From positions 124,001-188,000 of the forward strand of contig JAHJPX010000002.1 in the NCBI GenBank assembly GCA_018819515.1: DNA of 64,000 bases, read 5' to 3'. Under the pieces are notes generated by a model. That model was not told the DNA's origin. It ran no database searches and saw only the letters and a list, made by a program, of their open reading frames with translations. Each line of letters begins with the position of its first letter. Position 1 is the stretch's first letter. This DNA is from Gammaproteobacteria bacterium. Its GTDB lineage: Bacteria; Pseudomonadota; Gammaproteobacteria; Burkholderiales; Rhodocyclaceae. The translations under genes were made by a program, and so were the position numbers. This document shows positions 43,611-52,335 of this stretch, one piece after another.

Positions 43611-43862
43611 TCAGGCGTGCATGGGCGTATTTTGATTGCATTTCGCCTTGCTCTTATTGAACCCTCGATCCCGCGCCATGAACGCTTCGAGCATGTGCGG
43701 GATCAGCGTCGCGGCATCAATCGGCTCGCCGTAGGTCTGAGCATGTAGCGCGGCGTAGCGTTCCAAATCGGCCTTCAACGCGGTGGTGAGCGCGATGGTG
43801 ACTTTGACGGTCGCGGTCCTGGGCAGCGGCCCCAGCCGCAGCTTGCTGGTCGATATGCTCAT
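43611..43862 (-). CDS. DUF2274 protein (conjugation-module associated)
   Basis: An 83-aa protein of unknown function that in many IncP-like elements ends the trb operon. It starts MSISTSKLRLGPLPRTATVK, then VTIALTTALKADLERYAALH and IPHMLEAFMARDRGFNK. The helix pattern resembles ribbon-helix-helix regulators. I chose the ATG at 43862, which overlaps the trbI stop in ATGA, over an upstream start at 43904 inside trbI. Confidence 0.85.
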   Translation of the reverse strand: MSISTSKLRLGPLPRTATVKVTIALTTALKADLERYAALHAQTYGEPIDAATLIPHMLEAFMARDRGFNKSKAKCNQNTPMHA

Positions 43863-45142
43863 TGCGACGAGCCCCTCTGGAAGAACAGCGGCTGGTACGG
43901 CCACAGGATCAGATCCTTGTTCACCATGACCCGCATCGGGAAGCCGGGCCGGATAGTGAGCGTCGGCTGGACGCTCACATTGCGTTTGGTGATCTCCTGA
44001 CCGACCTGGTTCACTGTGTCCTGCGCGCTCTGGCGCGTGGCGATGATGACCTTGCCATCGTTGTTGGCGCGATCAGGCGCAGCCAATTCGGCACCGACTC
44101 CGAGCAGCGTGGATAACGCAGCACCAGCGAGGATGCGATCCCAATGCCAATCGACGCCATCTTCCAGTCCGGCATAACCCGCCGGGTCGATGCCGGGCAG
44201 GCGGTCGAGCGAAATGGATGAGGTGTCGGGCAGGATCAACCGCGTCCACACCAGTAACACGCGCCGCTGACCGAATGACACCTGGCTGTCGTAGCGGCCG
44301 ATCAGCCGCGAGCCCTGCGGAATCAGCAGGAAGCGGCCTGTGGCCGTGTCGTAGACCGCCTCGGTGACGGTGGCGATGACCTGTCCCGGCAGGTCGGAGT
44401 TGATGCCCGTCACCAGCGCTGCCGGAATGATGGTGCCCGCCATCACCTGGTAGGGAGAGGCTGGCAGTTGCAGGCTGGCCGGATTGCGGGTGGCGGTGTC
44501 GCCGCCATTGGTGACAAACGCCTGCTTCTGATCCTGCCGGTTTTGCACCGCTGTCGGGTCGGTCGGCTGTGCCGACGCGATGGCAGATGCCATCGGATTG
44601 AATGGCTGGTTGCCCGATACCAGCTCGGGCATGGTCGTACCCGCAGTGGGCGACGGTGCTGACTTCACCGCACCGCTGCGAAAGAAAACCCCCGAACGTG
44701 CTGCCTCCTCGGCATCACCTGACTGCGCAATGCGCCCAGTCTGCGCGGAAGGTGGGTATGCGCCCGCGCCGGCGTTGCGCTGCGCATGCACGATGGCTGG
44801 ACCCAGATCGCCCGGCAATGGCTCGCCCAAAGCGGGTACCGGCTTGGCAGCCACCAGCACCTTGGAATAGTCCTTGGGCAACTGGTCGAGGTTCTCGGCA
44901 TGCGAGACACGGTCCACGTTGTACAACTCGACGGCCGCGTTGCGCTCGCGCTTGTGCGATTGCAGCGACCACAGCGTGCCACCCAACACGACCGCACCCA
45001 GCGTTCCCGCCAGGACGGCCAGCATGCGCCGGTTCAGGCGCGTGACCGGGCGCGGCGAAGCGCGCAAGGCCAAGGTGTCCGGGTCGGCCTTGTTCGGCGC
45101 ACTTGGTGGTATCTGCGGCGTGGCGGACGTGCTCATGCTCAA
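43859..45142 (-). CDS. trbI: Conjugal transfer protein TrbI (VirB10 family)
   Basis: Cell-envelope-spanning type IV secretion scaffold linking inner and outer membrane. The 427-aa protein has a cytoplasmic N-terminus, one membrane helix (MLAVLAGTLGAVVLGGTLWS, about 40-59), and a Pro/Ala-rich periplasmic linker. The VirB10 C-terminal domain contains VMAGTIIPAALVTGINSDLP, LLIPQGSRLIGRYDSQVSFG and RLPGIDPAGYAGLEDGVDWH. Both ends overlap neighbours in ATGA. Confidence 0.95.
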   Translation of the reverse strand: MSMSTSATPQIPPSAPNKADPDTLALRASPRPVTRLNRRMLAVLAGTLGAVVLGGTLWSLQSHKRERNAAVELYNVDRVSHAENLDQLPKDYSKVLVAAKPVPALGEPLPGDLGPAIVHAQRNAGAGAYPPSAQTGRIAQSGDAEEAARSGVFFRSGAVKSAPSPTAGTTMPELVSGNQPFNPMASAIASAQPTDPTAVQNRQDQKQAFVTNGGDTATRNPASLQLPASPYQVMAGTIIPAALVTGINSDLPGQVIATVTEAVYDTATGRFLLIPQGSRLIGRYDSQVSFGQRRVLLVWTRLILPDTSSISLDRLPGIDPAGYAGLEDGVDWHWDRILAGAALSTLLGVGAELAAPDRANNDGKVIIATRQSAQDTVNQVGQEITKRNVSVQPTLTIRPGFPMRVMVNKDLILWPYQPLFFQRGSSQ

Positions 45143-46152
45143 TGCCTCCGTGCCGTGCTGCCCACGCCATCGGTGCGCTCGATGCGAACAACGGCGGCCT
45201 TGTCAGCGCCCAGCCGCAACTCGGCCGCACCGAACAACCGATCCACCACGTAGTAGGGTGAGCGGAAGCGATAGTTCACGAGCTGGCCATCGCCCTGCGG
45301 CCCGATCACGAACAGCGGCGGCAATTCGCCCTGCGCGATGCCGGCGGGGAACTGGATGTAGACGCGCTCGCCATCGTCGAAGGCGCGCAGTGGTTTCCAC
45401 GGTGGGCTGTCGCCGGTGATGGCGTAGCGGAACTTGATCTGTTCCAGCGACAAGCCGGAGTCCACCGGCGCTGCCGTCTGAGCCTGCTGCGCCTGCTTCT
45501 GCAAGGCCAGTAAGCGGTCTTTCGGGTAGTCCCATGATGCGGATGCCATCCACGCGTGCGGCGCCGAAGACAGTTCGAGCAGGTAGGTGCGGCGGTTGGT
45601 GGTGATCACCAGATTCGTCTTGAGTCCAATGCGCGTCGGCTTCACGAGAATGTTCACACGCAGGCTGGTGCCCGTACCGCTGGCCGTGTCGCCGACGATC
45701 CAGCGCGCGGTGTCACCGGCCGAGACCGTCACCAGTTCTTCGCCCTGCTGCAAGGCGATGACAGTGACGCGGCCCGGACTTGTGTAGACCTGATACAGCG
45801 CGCCGTCCGCATAGGGCCAGACCTGGATGGCGTTGATGTAACCCTCGCGGCTCGGTGCCACGCGCGCTTCGGCATTGGCGCGCGCCACACGAGTCTTTTC
45901 GTCGGGTGATTCAGCCACCGGCTTGTCCTCGGGTGCGTTCCGCAAGGACTTCAACTGCTCGGGCAGCGGCAGCAGTTTCGGCACCTCGACTACCTCGATG
46001 GGTTTGGGCGGCTCGGCCAACGCGTGCGCCGCGACAGATTCATCCAGCGTGATGTCAGGTGGCGGCTGTCCATGCGTGGCGCAGCCGGTGACGGTTGCCA
46101 AGGCGACACTCAGGATCAACGGCAAAGCGTAAATGCGGATTTGAGGTTTCAT
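45139..46152 (-). CDS. trbG: Conjugal transfer protein TrbG (VirB9 family)
   Basis: Outer-membrane core component of the mating channel. The 337-aa protein has a signal peptide and lipobox (VALATVTGC). The VirB9-type beta domain includes REGYINAIQVWPYADGALYQ, TNLVITTNRRTYLLEL and the late GDGQLVNYRFRSPYYVVDRL. The predicted lipidation suggests it also serves as the VirB7-like anchor. It overlaps trbF and trbI in ATGA. Confidence 0.94.
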   Translation of the reverse strand: MKPQIRIYALPLILSVALATVTGCATHGQPPPDITLDESVAAHALAEPPKPIEVVEVPKLLPLPEQLKSLRNAPEDKPVAESPDEKTRVARANAEARVAPSREGYINAIQVWPYADGALYQVYTSPGRVTVIALQQGEELVTVSAGDTARWIVGDTASGTGTSLRVNILVKPTRIGLKTNLVITTNRRTYLLELSSAPHAWMASASWDYPKDRLLALQKQAQQAQTAAPVDSGLSLEQIKFRYAITGDSPPWKPLRAFDDGERVYIQFPAGIAQGELPPLFVIGPQGDGQLVNYRFRSPYYVVDRLFGAAELRLGADKAAVVRIERTDGVGSTARRH

Positions 46153-46856
46153 GGTTTCTTCACTCCTTCGGTCGCGTCGAGTTCACGGCTCCAGGACAGG
46201 CCGTTGACATAGATTCCCAGCGGGTTCTTGCGCAGTCGCTCTTCGGTGCGTGGCGGCTGCAACACCATGGACAGCATGGCGGTCCAGCGCTCGGTGCCCG
46301 AGGGCGAACCGTTGGCATAGTTGCGCTCGATCCAGCGCACCTGGAACGAGGATTCGCTGGCGCGAACCACACTGGTGATTTCCACGGCCGTCGAGGTCTG
46401 GCCGATGCGCGCGAATGGGTCGTTGGTGCGTGCGTAGTCGTTCAGCGTGGCCGCACCCTTGTCCGTCGCGTAGTCGTAGGCTTCGAGCCAGTTTTGGCGC
46501 ACGACGATCGGATCGATCGACAGCGAGCGCACGTCGGTGAGGAAGCGCGCCAGGTGGTAGGCGATCTGCGCGTCGTTCGGCTTGTACGGCGTGGCCGCTT
46601 CGCCGACCGCGCGCACCTGGCCGCCGGCGGCCACCTCCACGACATAAGGCGTGACGATGGATTGCGCTGAGCGCCACACCAGACCGCCCGCCATCAGCAG
46701 TGCCAGCGAGAGACAGCCAAAGGCCATCAAGCGCCAGTTCTTCGCCTGCACGCGGGCACTGCCGATACGCTGGTCCCAGACCTGCGCGGCGGCCTGGTAG
46801 GGGGTAACAGGCTCGGGCGTTTCCGAGTAGCGTACCTGGGGTCGTTTGAATCGCAT
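46149..46856 (-). CDS. trbF: Conjugal transfer protein TrbF (VirB8 family)
   Basis: Bitopic inner-membrane assembly factor. The 235-aa protein has a short cytoplasmic N-terminus, one membrane helix (LMAFGCLSLALLMAGGLVWR, about 43-62), and a periplasmic NTF2-like domain (YVVEVAAGGQVRAVGEAATP, later VRWIERNYANGSPSGTERWT and NPLGIYVNGLSWSREL). GAGGAG lies about nine bases before the ATG. It follows trbL with a 25-base gap. Confidence 0.94.
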   Translation of the reverse strand: MRFKRPQVRYSETPEPVTPYQAAAQVWDQRIGSARVQAKNWRLMAFGCLSLALLMAGGLVWRSAQSIVTPYVVEVAAGGQVRAVGEAATPYKPNDAQIAYHLARFLTDVRSLSIDPIVVRQNWLEAYDYATDKGAATLNDYARTNDPFARIGQTSTAVEITSVVRASESSFQVRWIERNYANGSPSGTERWTAMLSMVLQPPRTEERLRKNPLGIYVNGLSWSRELDATEGVKKP

Positions 46857-46881
46857 GAATCTATCTCCTCAAGGGTCCGAG

Positions 46882-48234
46882 TCAGGTGTTGGAGTCATCA
46901 CGCAGGCTCGGGCTGGCGCCGCTGCCACCGTGGTCGCCTGAGCGCAGCGTGTGTGCCGCCGTCGAGACAGCATGGCTTGCCTGCTGTTTGCGCCGCATTT
47001 GTTTGGCCCAAGCGGGCTCGCCCGCAGGAGAGTTGCCTCCGGCCGATTCGGGTGAACCGGCTGCCGCCGCAGGTGCAGCAGCTGCGGAGACGAAATTCGC
47101 TACACCGTCCTTGACCGCTTTCGCACCAGCTGCGACGCGCTGGCCGACAGCGCCGGCACCGCTCTTGGCCACATTGGCGAGGCCCGCGCCGGCGGCACGA
47201 AAACCGCTACCACCCGATGCCGCAGCACCGGCCTGGTAGGCGGACCTCGCACCGCTTGCCATCGAACTGGTCGCGCGGCCGGCGGATGCAGCACTACCGA
47301 TGGCCGCGCGTGCGGCACCCGGCACCATGCGCGCACCCGCCGCGACCGCTGCGCCACCTGTTGCGATGGCGGCACCGCCGGCCACCGCCAAACCAGCCGC
47401 ACCCAGCGCCGTTCCGGCCGCAGCGCCGGCGCCGAGCTGGGGTGCGCCTGACACCAGCCCGGTCGCAATCCCCGGTCCGAAGATCCCTAGTCCCAGCATC
47501 GCCAGCGAGGCCAGCATGATGGTCAGCGCCAGGTCGATGGATGGCTCGGTGCCGGGTGGCACCTGAAACTGCGCAAACAGCCCTGTGCCGATGCCGACAA
47601 TGACCGCCAGCACCAGCACCTTGATGCCCGACGACACCACGTTGCCCAATACGCGCTCGGCCAGAAATGCCGTCTTGTTCCACAGCGCAAACGGCACCAG
47701 CACGAAGCCCGCGAGGGTGGTCAGTTTGAATTCGATCAGCGTGACGAAGAGCTGCACCGCCAACACGAAGAAGCTGACGATCACTACCAGCCAGGCGAGG
47801 AACAGCACCGCGATGACATCGAGGTGCGCGAACACTTCCGGGAAGCCTGTCATGTCGCTGATCTGCACCATGATGGGCCGCGCTGCATCGACGCCGACTT
47901 TGGCCAGTAGCCCGGGCCGCAGAAACTGCGCCTGCGTCAGCGTGGAACCCGACGCCACCAGCCCGAGCCCGGCAAAGGAGCGGAACAGAATGCCCGCCAG
48001 ATTGTTGAAGTTGCCGATGATGAAAGCGAAGGCACCGACGTACAGCGTCTTCTTGATCAGCTTGCCGATTATCTCTTCGCCGCCCATGGCCCAGAACAGT
48101 CCGGCCAGCGTCATGTCGATCACCACCAGCGTGGCGGTGAGAAACGCCACCTCGCCATGCAGCAACCCGAAACCCGAGTCGATGTAGCGCGAGAAGACAT
48201 CGAGGAAGTGGTCGATAACCGACAAGTCGTTCAT
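46882..48234 (-). CDS. trbL: Conjugal transfer protein TrbL (VirB6 family)
   Basis: Polytopic inner-membrane channel component. The 450-aa protein has several hydrophobic helices (VAFLTATLVVIDMTLAGLFW, VIAVLFLAWLVVIVSFFVLA, VLVLAVIVGIGTGLFAQF). An extremely Ala/Gly-rich, low-complexity C-terminus starts near residue 265 (GAGAAAGTALGAAGLAVAGG), and the soluble tail ends SLRDDSNT. This architecture is standard for TrbL. It lies three bases after the entry-exclusion-like lipoprotein. Confidence 0.94.
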   Translation of the reverse strand: MNDLSVIDHFLDVFSRYIDSGFGLLHGEVAFLTATLVVIDMTLAGLFWAMGGEEIIGKLIKKTLYVGAFAFIIGNFNNLAGILFRSFAGLGLVASGSTLTQAQFLRPGLLAKVGVDAARPIMVQISDMTGFPEVFAHLDVIAVLFLAWLVVIVSFFVLAVQLFVTLIEFKLTTLAGFVLVPFALWNKTAFLAERVLGNVVSSGIKVLVLAVIVGIGTGLFAQFQVPPGTEPSIDLALTIMLASLAMLGLGIFGPGIATGLVSGAPQLGAGAAAGTALGAAGLAVAGGAAIATGGAAVAAGARMVPGAARAAIGSAASAGRATSSMASGARSAYQAGAAASGGSGFRAAGAGLANVAKSGAGAVGQRVAAGAKAVKDGVANFVSAAAAPAAAAGSPESAGGNSPAGEPAWAKQMRRKQQASHAVSTAAHTLRSGDHGGSGASPSLRDDSNT

Positions 48235-48237
48235 GGC

Positions 48238-48501
48238 TCAGTCCTTCGGCGCGGAAGGTGGCGTAGCCGGTGGCGCAGGCGAGTACGGCGTGCCGTTGCC
48301 CATGAAGCGCTGCCGTGTGGCCTCGGCCGCCATGTTGCAAAGCGCATCACCGACCTTGGCGTGGTCGGCTTTGCACTGGGCACGAACATCCTTCAGTCGT
48401 TCGGGATTGGCCATCAGCGATTCGACGGACTCGGTGGGTGCCGGCTTGCTGCACGCAGCAAGGAGCAGGGTGCCGGCGGCAATGGCGAGAAGGGCTTTCA
48501 T
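48238..48501 (-). CDS. EexN/TrbK-like entry-exclusion lipoprotein
   Basis: An 87-aa lipoprotein: signal peptide MKALLAIAAGTLLLAAC with a lipobox Cys at 17, then SVESLMANPERLKDVRAQCK and Cys-containing GDALCNMAAEATRQ. Position between trbJ and trbL and the two mature Cys residues fit EexN/TrbK-type entry exclusion proteins, which block redundant conjugation. The ATG at 48501 is chosen for its signal peptide; the longer frame upstream is inside trbJ. Its C-terminal RFMGNGTPYSP resembles the C-terminus of TrbJ. Confidence 0.82.
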   Translation of the reverse strand: MKALLAIAAGTLLLAACSKPAPTESVESLMANPERLKDVRAQCKADHAKVGDALCNMAAEATRQRFMGNGTPYSPAPPATPPSAPKD

Positions 48502-48511
48502 GGTCGAGTTC

Positions 48512-49276
48512 TCAGTTGCCGTAGTAGTTGACGCTGGTCGGCGTGTAGGGCGTGCCGTCACCCTGGAAGCGCCGACGCACCTCGCGGGCACGTTCCTGCA
48601 CTGCGATCTGCCGGGCCTGCTCCAGCGCGACGGCCCGATCCTGCGTGATCTGGAGCTGCTGAGCCTGGATGGCTTGCCGGGATTGCAGTGCCAGCAATTG
48701 GTTCGTCGCCTGCGTGGCCTGAAGTGCGCCGGCGGCCGACTGGCTGCGGTTCACGAGGTCGGTCAAGGTCTGTTCGTCGGAAGCAAAGTTCTGTACTGCT
48801 TGCGACTGCACCTTGGTCGCGGTGCGCAGCGCCTCCAACGAGTTACGCCAGCGCGTGCGGGCGTCGGTTGCCATCTGACTACCCGACGTCGAGGCTGAGT
48901 AGGCATCGGGATAGAGTCGCGCGAACTCGGCTTCCATTTGCGACACATTGAAGGCGAGCCCTTGCGCTTGTTGAATCAGCTGGTTCGTGGCGGACAATGC
49001 TGCACGCAACTCATTGAGCGCGCTGAAGTCCAGACTCGTGAGGTTCTTCGCTTCGTTCACCAACATCTGCGCTTCGTTCTGAAGCTGCTTGATCTGATTG
49101 TTGATCTGCTCCAGGGCGCGTGCGGCCGTCATGATGTTCTGAATCAGATTGGAAGGATCGAGCACGATGTCCCCGATCCCGAAAATGGCGTGAGCAGGCT
49201 GCACTACGCCGACAGCCATCGTGCCCGCGACGAACAGGGCGACAAACTTCTGTTTGAATGAAGACTTCGGATTCAT
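48512..49276 (-). CDS. trbJ: Conjugal transfer protein TrbJ (VirB5-like)
   Basis: Periplasmic, possibly pilus-tip, component. The 254-aa protein has a signal peptide (VALFVAGTMAVGVVQPAHA). A long helical region rich in Gln, Asn and Ala follows (IMTAARALEQINNQIKQLQN, LTSLDFSALNELRAALSATN), and it ends RRRFQGDGTPYTPTS. I chose the ATG at 49276 (GGAG upstream, ATGA overlap with trbE); a 150-codon upstream extension is rejected because it is trbE read in another frame. Confidence 0.93.
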   Translation of the reverse strand: MNPKSSFKQKFVALFVAGTMAVGVVQPAHAIFGIGDIVLDPSNLIQNIMTAARALEQINNQIKQLQNEAQMLVNEAKNLTSLDFSALNELRAALSATNQLIQQAQGLAFNVSQMEAEFARLYPDAYSASTSGSQMATDARTRWRNSLEALRTATKVQSQAVQNFASDEQTLTDLVNRSQSAAGALQATQATNQLLALQSRQAIQAQQLQITQDRAVALEQARQIAVQERAREVRRRFQGDGTPYTPTSVNYYGN

Positions 49277-51696
49277 GGTGTTTCTCCTTTTGATGGATAG
49301 CGGTGGATCAACTCTGCGGCCCAGTCGAGGCCGCGGTGGCGCAGCCAGGCGGCTGCGAAGTCGGAAGCAGGAATGGATGACGACAGCGCATCGATGTCGC
49401 GCTGGTCTTCGGGTGTCGATGCGCCGACAAATGCCAGCGCCACTGGCCCGAGCCCCAGATCGAAGACCCGGTTGCCGAGCCGCGACTGGTAGTAGTAATC
49501 GCGCTTGGGCTGGACGGTCGCCACGATATCGATCTGTCGCGCATTGAGGCCGAAGCCTTCGTAGATTGAGCGAATCTGCGGCTCGGTTGCCTGCGGGTTG
49601 GGCAAGAAAATGCGGTTCACGCAGCTCTCGATGATCGCGGGCGCAATACTGGAATCTTTGATGTCCGCGAGCGATTGCGTGGCGAAGATCACGGACACGT
49701 TCTTTTTGCGCAGCGTCTTCAGCCACTGGCGAATGCGCGCAGCGAACACCGGGTCGTCGAGGAACAGCCAGGCCTCATCGAGGATCAACAGTGTCGGGGC
49801 GCCATCAAGGCGTTCTTCGAAACGCGCGAACAGGTAGCGCAGCACGGCCAGCGCAGCCGCCTTGCTATGCATCAGGTCTTCCATCTCGAACGCTTGTACG
49901 TCGGCGAAGCCGAGTTGATCATGGTCGGCATCGAGCAGCTTGCCGTGTGCACCACCTAGCACATAGGGTTGTAGGGCTTGCCGCAGCGCGTTCGATTGCA
50001 GCAGCACGGACAGGCCGGTCATGGTGCGCTGATCGAGCGGCGCGCTGGCGAGACTGTTCAGCGCCGACCACACCGCGTCCTTCACGTCCGGCCCGACCGC
50101 CACGCCCTCGTGAATCAAGCGGCCTTCGATCCACTCGGCCGCCCAGGCGCGGTAGCTGTCCTGGTCGATGCAGGCCAGCGGCTGGAAGGCGATGGCACCC
50201 TCTGCGCCCAAGTCGTAGTGCTCGCCGCCGAGTCCGAGCACGGTGGCGCGAATCGAACGCCCCATGTCGAACGCGAAGATGCGCGATCCGGCATAGCGGC
50301 GGAACTGCAATGCCAGCGTCGCGAGCAGCACCGACTTGCCCATGCCGATGGGGCCGACCACCAGCGTGTTACCGACGTCGCCGATGTGTGTGACCAGCCG
50401 GAACGGCGTCGCGCCATCGGTGCGGGTCACGATCAGCGGCGGGCCGTCAAGATGTGCATTGCGCTCTTGCCCGGCCCACACTGCCGACACCGGCAGCATG
50501 TGCGCCAGATTCAAGGTCGAGACTATTGGCTGGCGCACGTTGGCGTAGGTGTGCCCCGGAATCGACGACAGCCAGGCATCGACCGCGTTCAACGTTTCAG
50601 GGATCGTCACGAAGCCGCGGCCCTGGATAGTCCGCTCCACTGCGCGCAACTTCTCGTCGGCGGCCGTCGCATCGGTATCGAGTACCGTCACGGTGGCGGT
50701 GACGTAGCCGAACGACACCTGGTCACTGCCAAGCTCCTGTAGTGCTGCATCGGCATCCGCTGCCTTGTTCGAAGCATCGGAATCCACCAGCGGGCTTTCT
50801 TGCTGAAAGATGGTTTCGCGCAGCAGCGCGACGATGTTCTTCCGCTTGGCGAACCACTGGCGGCGCAAGCGTCCCAATTCGCGCTCGGATTCGGCTTTGT
50901 CGAGGCACAGGAAGCGTGTGCTCCAGCGGTAGGCAAAGCCCAGGCGGTTGAGGTCGTCGAGCAGGCCGGGCCAGGTCGAGGTGGGGAAACCGCGTACCGA
51001 CACAACGCGTAAGTGCTGATTGCCAAGCATCGGTGCAAGCCCACCCGTCAGCGGTTCGTCGGCCAGCAGCGCATCAAGGTGCATCGGCACGTCGGGCACG
51101 GCCACCGAATGTCGGCGCGTGGACACGCAGGCATGCAGGTAGGTCAAGGTCTGACCATCGTCGAGCCAGGTGATCTCCGGCATTACTCCTTCGAGCAAAC
51201 CGAAGAAGCGTTCGGTCTCCGACACGAAACCCGCCAGCCGTTCGCGCCAATCGACGCCTTCGACCTTGGTGTTCTCGTACAGCAGCTTGGCGGCGCGGGC
51301 CGTCGATTCCTCGGGCGGCAGATAGAGCAGCGTCAGGTGGTACGTGCTTTCGAAGTGGCTATCGGCTTCCTCGAAGACGGCGCGGCGTTCTTCATCGACC
51401 AGCCACGACAGTGGCTCGGGAAATACCGATTCCGGGTAGTCTGCCGCCTCGCGCCGTTCGGCCTCCACGAACAGTGCCCAGCCGGAACCGAACCGGCGCA
51501 ACGCGTTGTTCAATCGCGCCGACGTGGCGATCAGTTCGCCCTGTGTCGCGCTATCCAGGTCCGGCCCGCGAAACCGCGCCGTGCGCTGGAACGAGCCGTC
51601 CTTGTTGAGTACGACACCCGGCGCGACCAGCCCAGCCCAGGGTAACCAGTCTGCCAGCAAGGCGGGGCGTTTGCGGTATTCGGCAAGGTGCATCAT
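49273..51696 (-). CDS. trbE: Conjugal transfer ATPase TrbE (VirB4 family)
   Basis: Main energiser of pilus assembly and substrate transfer. The 807-aa protein has the CagE/VirB4 N-terminal domain (MMHLAEYRKRPALLADWLPW) and Walker A GPIGMGKSVLLATLALQF near residue 450. Walker B LLILDEAWLFLDDPVF lies near 640, followed by NVSVIFATQSLADIKDSSIA. The ATG at 51696 follows GAGG; the upstream extension falls within trbD. It overlaps trbJ in ATGA. Confidence 0.96.
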   Translation of the reverse strand: MMHLAEYRKRPALLADWLPWAGLVAPGVVLNKDGSFQRTARFRGPDLDSATQGELIATSARLNNALRRFGSGWALFVEAERREAADYPESVFPEPLSWLVDEERRAVFEEADSHFESTYHLTLLYLPPEESTARAAKLLYENTKVEGVDWRERLAGFVSETERFFGLLEGVMPEITWLDDGQTLTYLHACVSTRRHSVAVPDVPMHLDALLADEPLTGGLAPMLGNQHLRVVSVRGFPTSTWPGLLDDLNRLGFAYRWSTRFLCLDKAESERELGRLRRQWFAKRKNIVALLRETIFQQESPLVDSDASNKAADADAALQELGSDQVSFGYVTATVTVLDTDATAADEKLRAVERTIQGRGFVTIPETLNAVDAWLSSIPGHTYANVRQPIVSTLNLAHMLPVSAVWAGQERNAHLDGPPLIVTRTDGATPFRLVTHIGDVGNTLVVGPIGMGKSVLLATLALQFRRYAGSRIFAFDMGRSIRATVLGLGGEHYDLGAEGAIAFQPLACIDQDSYRAWAAEWIEGRLIHEGVAVGPDVKDAVWSALNSLASAPLDQRTMTGLSVLLQSNALRQALQPYVLGGAHGKLLDADHDQLGFADVQAFEMEDLMHSKAAALAVLRYLFARFEERLDGAPTLLILDEAWLFLDDPVFAARIRQWLKTLRKKNVSVIFATQSLADIKDSSIAPAIIESCVNRIFLPNPQATEPQIRSIYEGFGLNARQIDIVATVQPKRDYYYQSRLGNRVFDLGLGPVALAFVGASTPEDQRDIDALSSSIPASDFAAAWLRHRGLDWAAELIHRYPSKGETP

Positions 51697-51706
51697 GGTC
51701 TTTGCC

Positions 51707-51979
51707 TCATACGTCCAACAGCGTGCGGTGCTTGATGTGCCGAGCGAAAACCGCCATGAACTGCGCGTCCAGCCGCGCGCCCCACACGGCCAGCGAGTGC
51801 CCGACAATCCACAGCGCCAGCCCAGGCAGCCAAAGCTGCAACCCGAGACCGATCGCAGCGGCCAGCGTGCCGTTGGCAATCGCCACCGTGCGCGGCGCGC
51901 CACCCAGCAATATGGGTTCGGTCAACGAACGATGCAGCGGCACTTCAAAGCCAGGTGCGTCACCAGGCAGCGCGTTCAT
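51707..51979 (-). CDS. trbD: Conjugal transfer protein TrbD (VirB3 family)
   Basis: A 90-aa inner-membrane protein: MNALPGDAPGFEVPLHRSLT, then EPILLGGAPRTVAIANGTLA and a long hydrophobic stretch (IGLGLQLWLPGLALWIVGHS). This matches the VirB3/TrbD pattern. The start at 51979 overlaps trbC in ATGA, and the longer upstream frame lies within trbC. It sits 10 bases before trbE, with which VirB3 proteins function or are fused in some systems. Confidence 0.92.
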   Translation of the reverse strand: MNALPGDAPGFEVPLHRSLTEPILLGGAPRTVAIANGTLAAAIGLGLQLWLPGLALWIVGHSLAVWGARLDAQFMAVFARHIKHRTLLDV

Positions 51980-52335
51980 GCGATTACCGCTCCGCCGGCG
52001 AAGCTGAAGAAGGTCAGGAAGAACGAGGACGCGGCGAACGCGATCGACAGACCGAAGACGATCTGCACCAGCTTGCGGAAGCCGCCGCTGGTGTCGCCGA
52101 ACGCCAGCGCCAGGCCCGTGGTAATGATGATGATCACCGCGATGATGCGGGCCACTGGTCCCTGAATGGACTCCAGCACCGATTGCAGCGGTGCTTCCCA
52201 CGGCATGTTCGAGCCCGCTGCGTGCACAGGCAGCGCCATGCACAGCAACAGCGCCGCCATGACGATGATCTGCATGCCGACCTGAAGCCGGGCGTTGTGC
52301 AGAAGCGGATTTACGGAAGTGTGCAAAGCTGTCAT
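51976..52335 (-). CDS. trbC: Conjugal transfer pilin TrbC (VirB2 family)
   Basis: Pilin subunit precursor. The 119-aa protein has a long N-terminal leader with a hydrophobic segment ending CMALPVHAAG. Two membrane helices follow (ARIIAVIIIITTGLALAFGD and LVQIVFGLSIAFAASSFFLT), as in VirB2-type pilins. It overlaps trbB and trbD in ATGA. Confidence 0.92.
   Translation of the reverse strand: MTALHTSVNPLLHNARLQVGMQIIVMAALLLCMALPVHAAGSNMPWEAPLQSVLESIQGPVARIIAVIIIITTGLALAFGDTSGGFRKLVQIVFGLSIAFAASSFFLTFFSFAGGAVIA

Noticed and set aside
49277..49726. 150-codon N-terminal extension of TrbJ
   Set aside because: The extra residues are trbE sequence in another frame; a signal peptide and GGAG site support the start at 49276.
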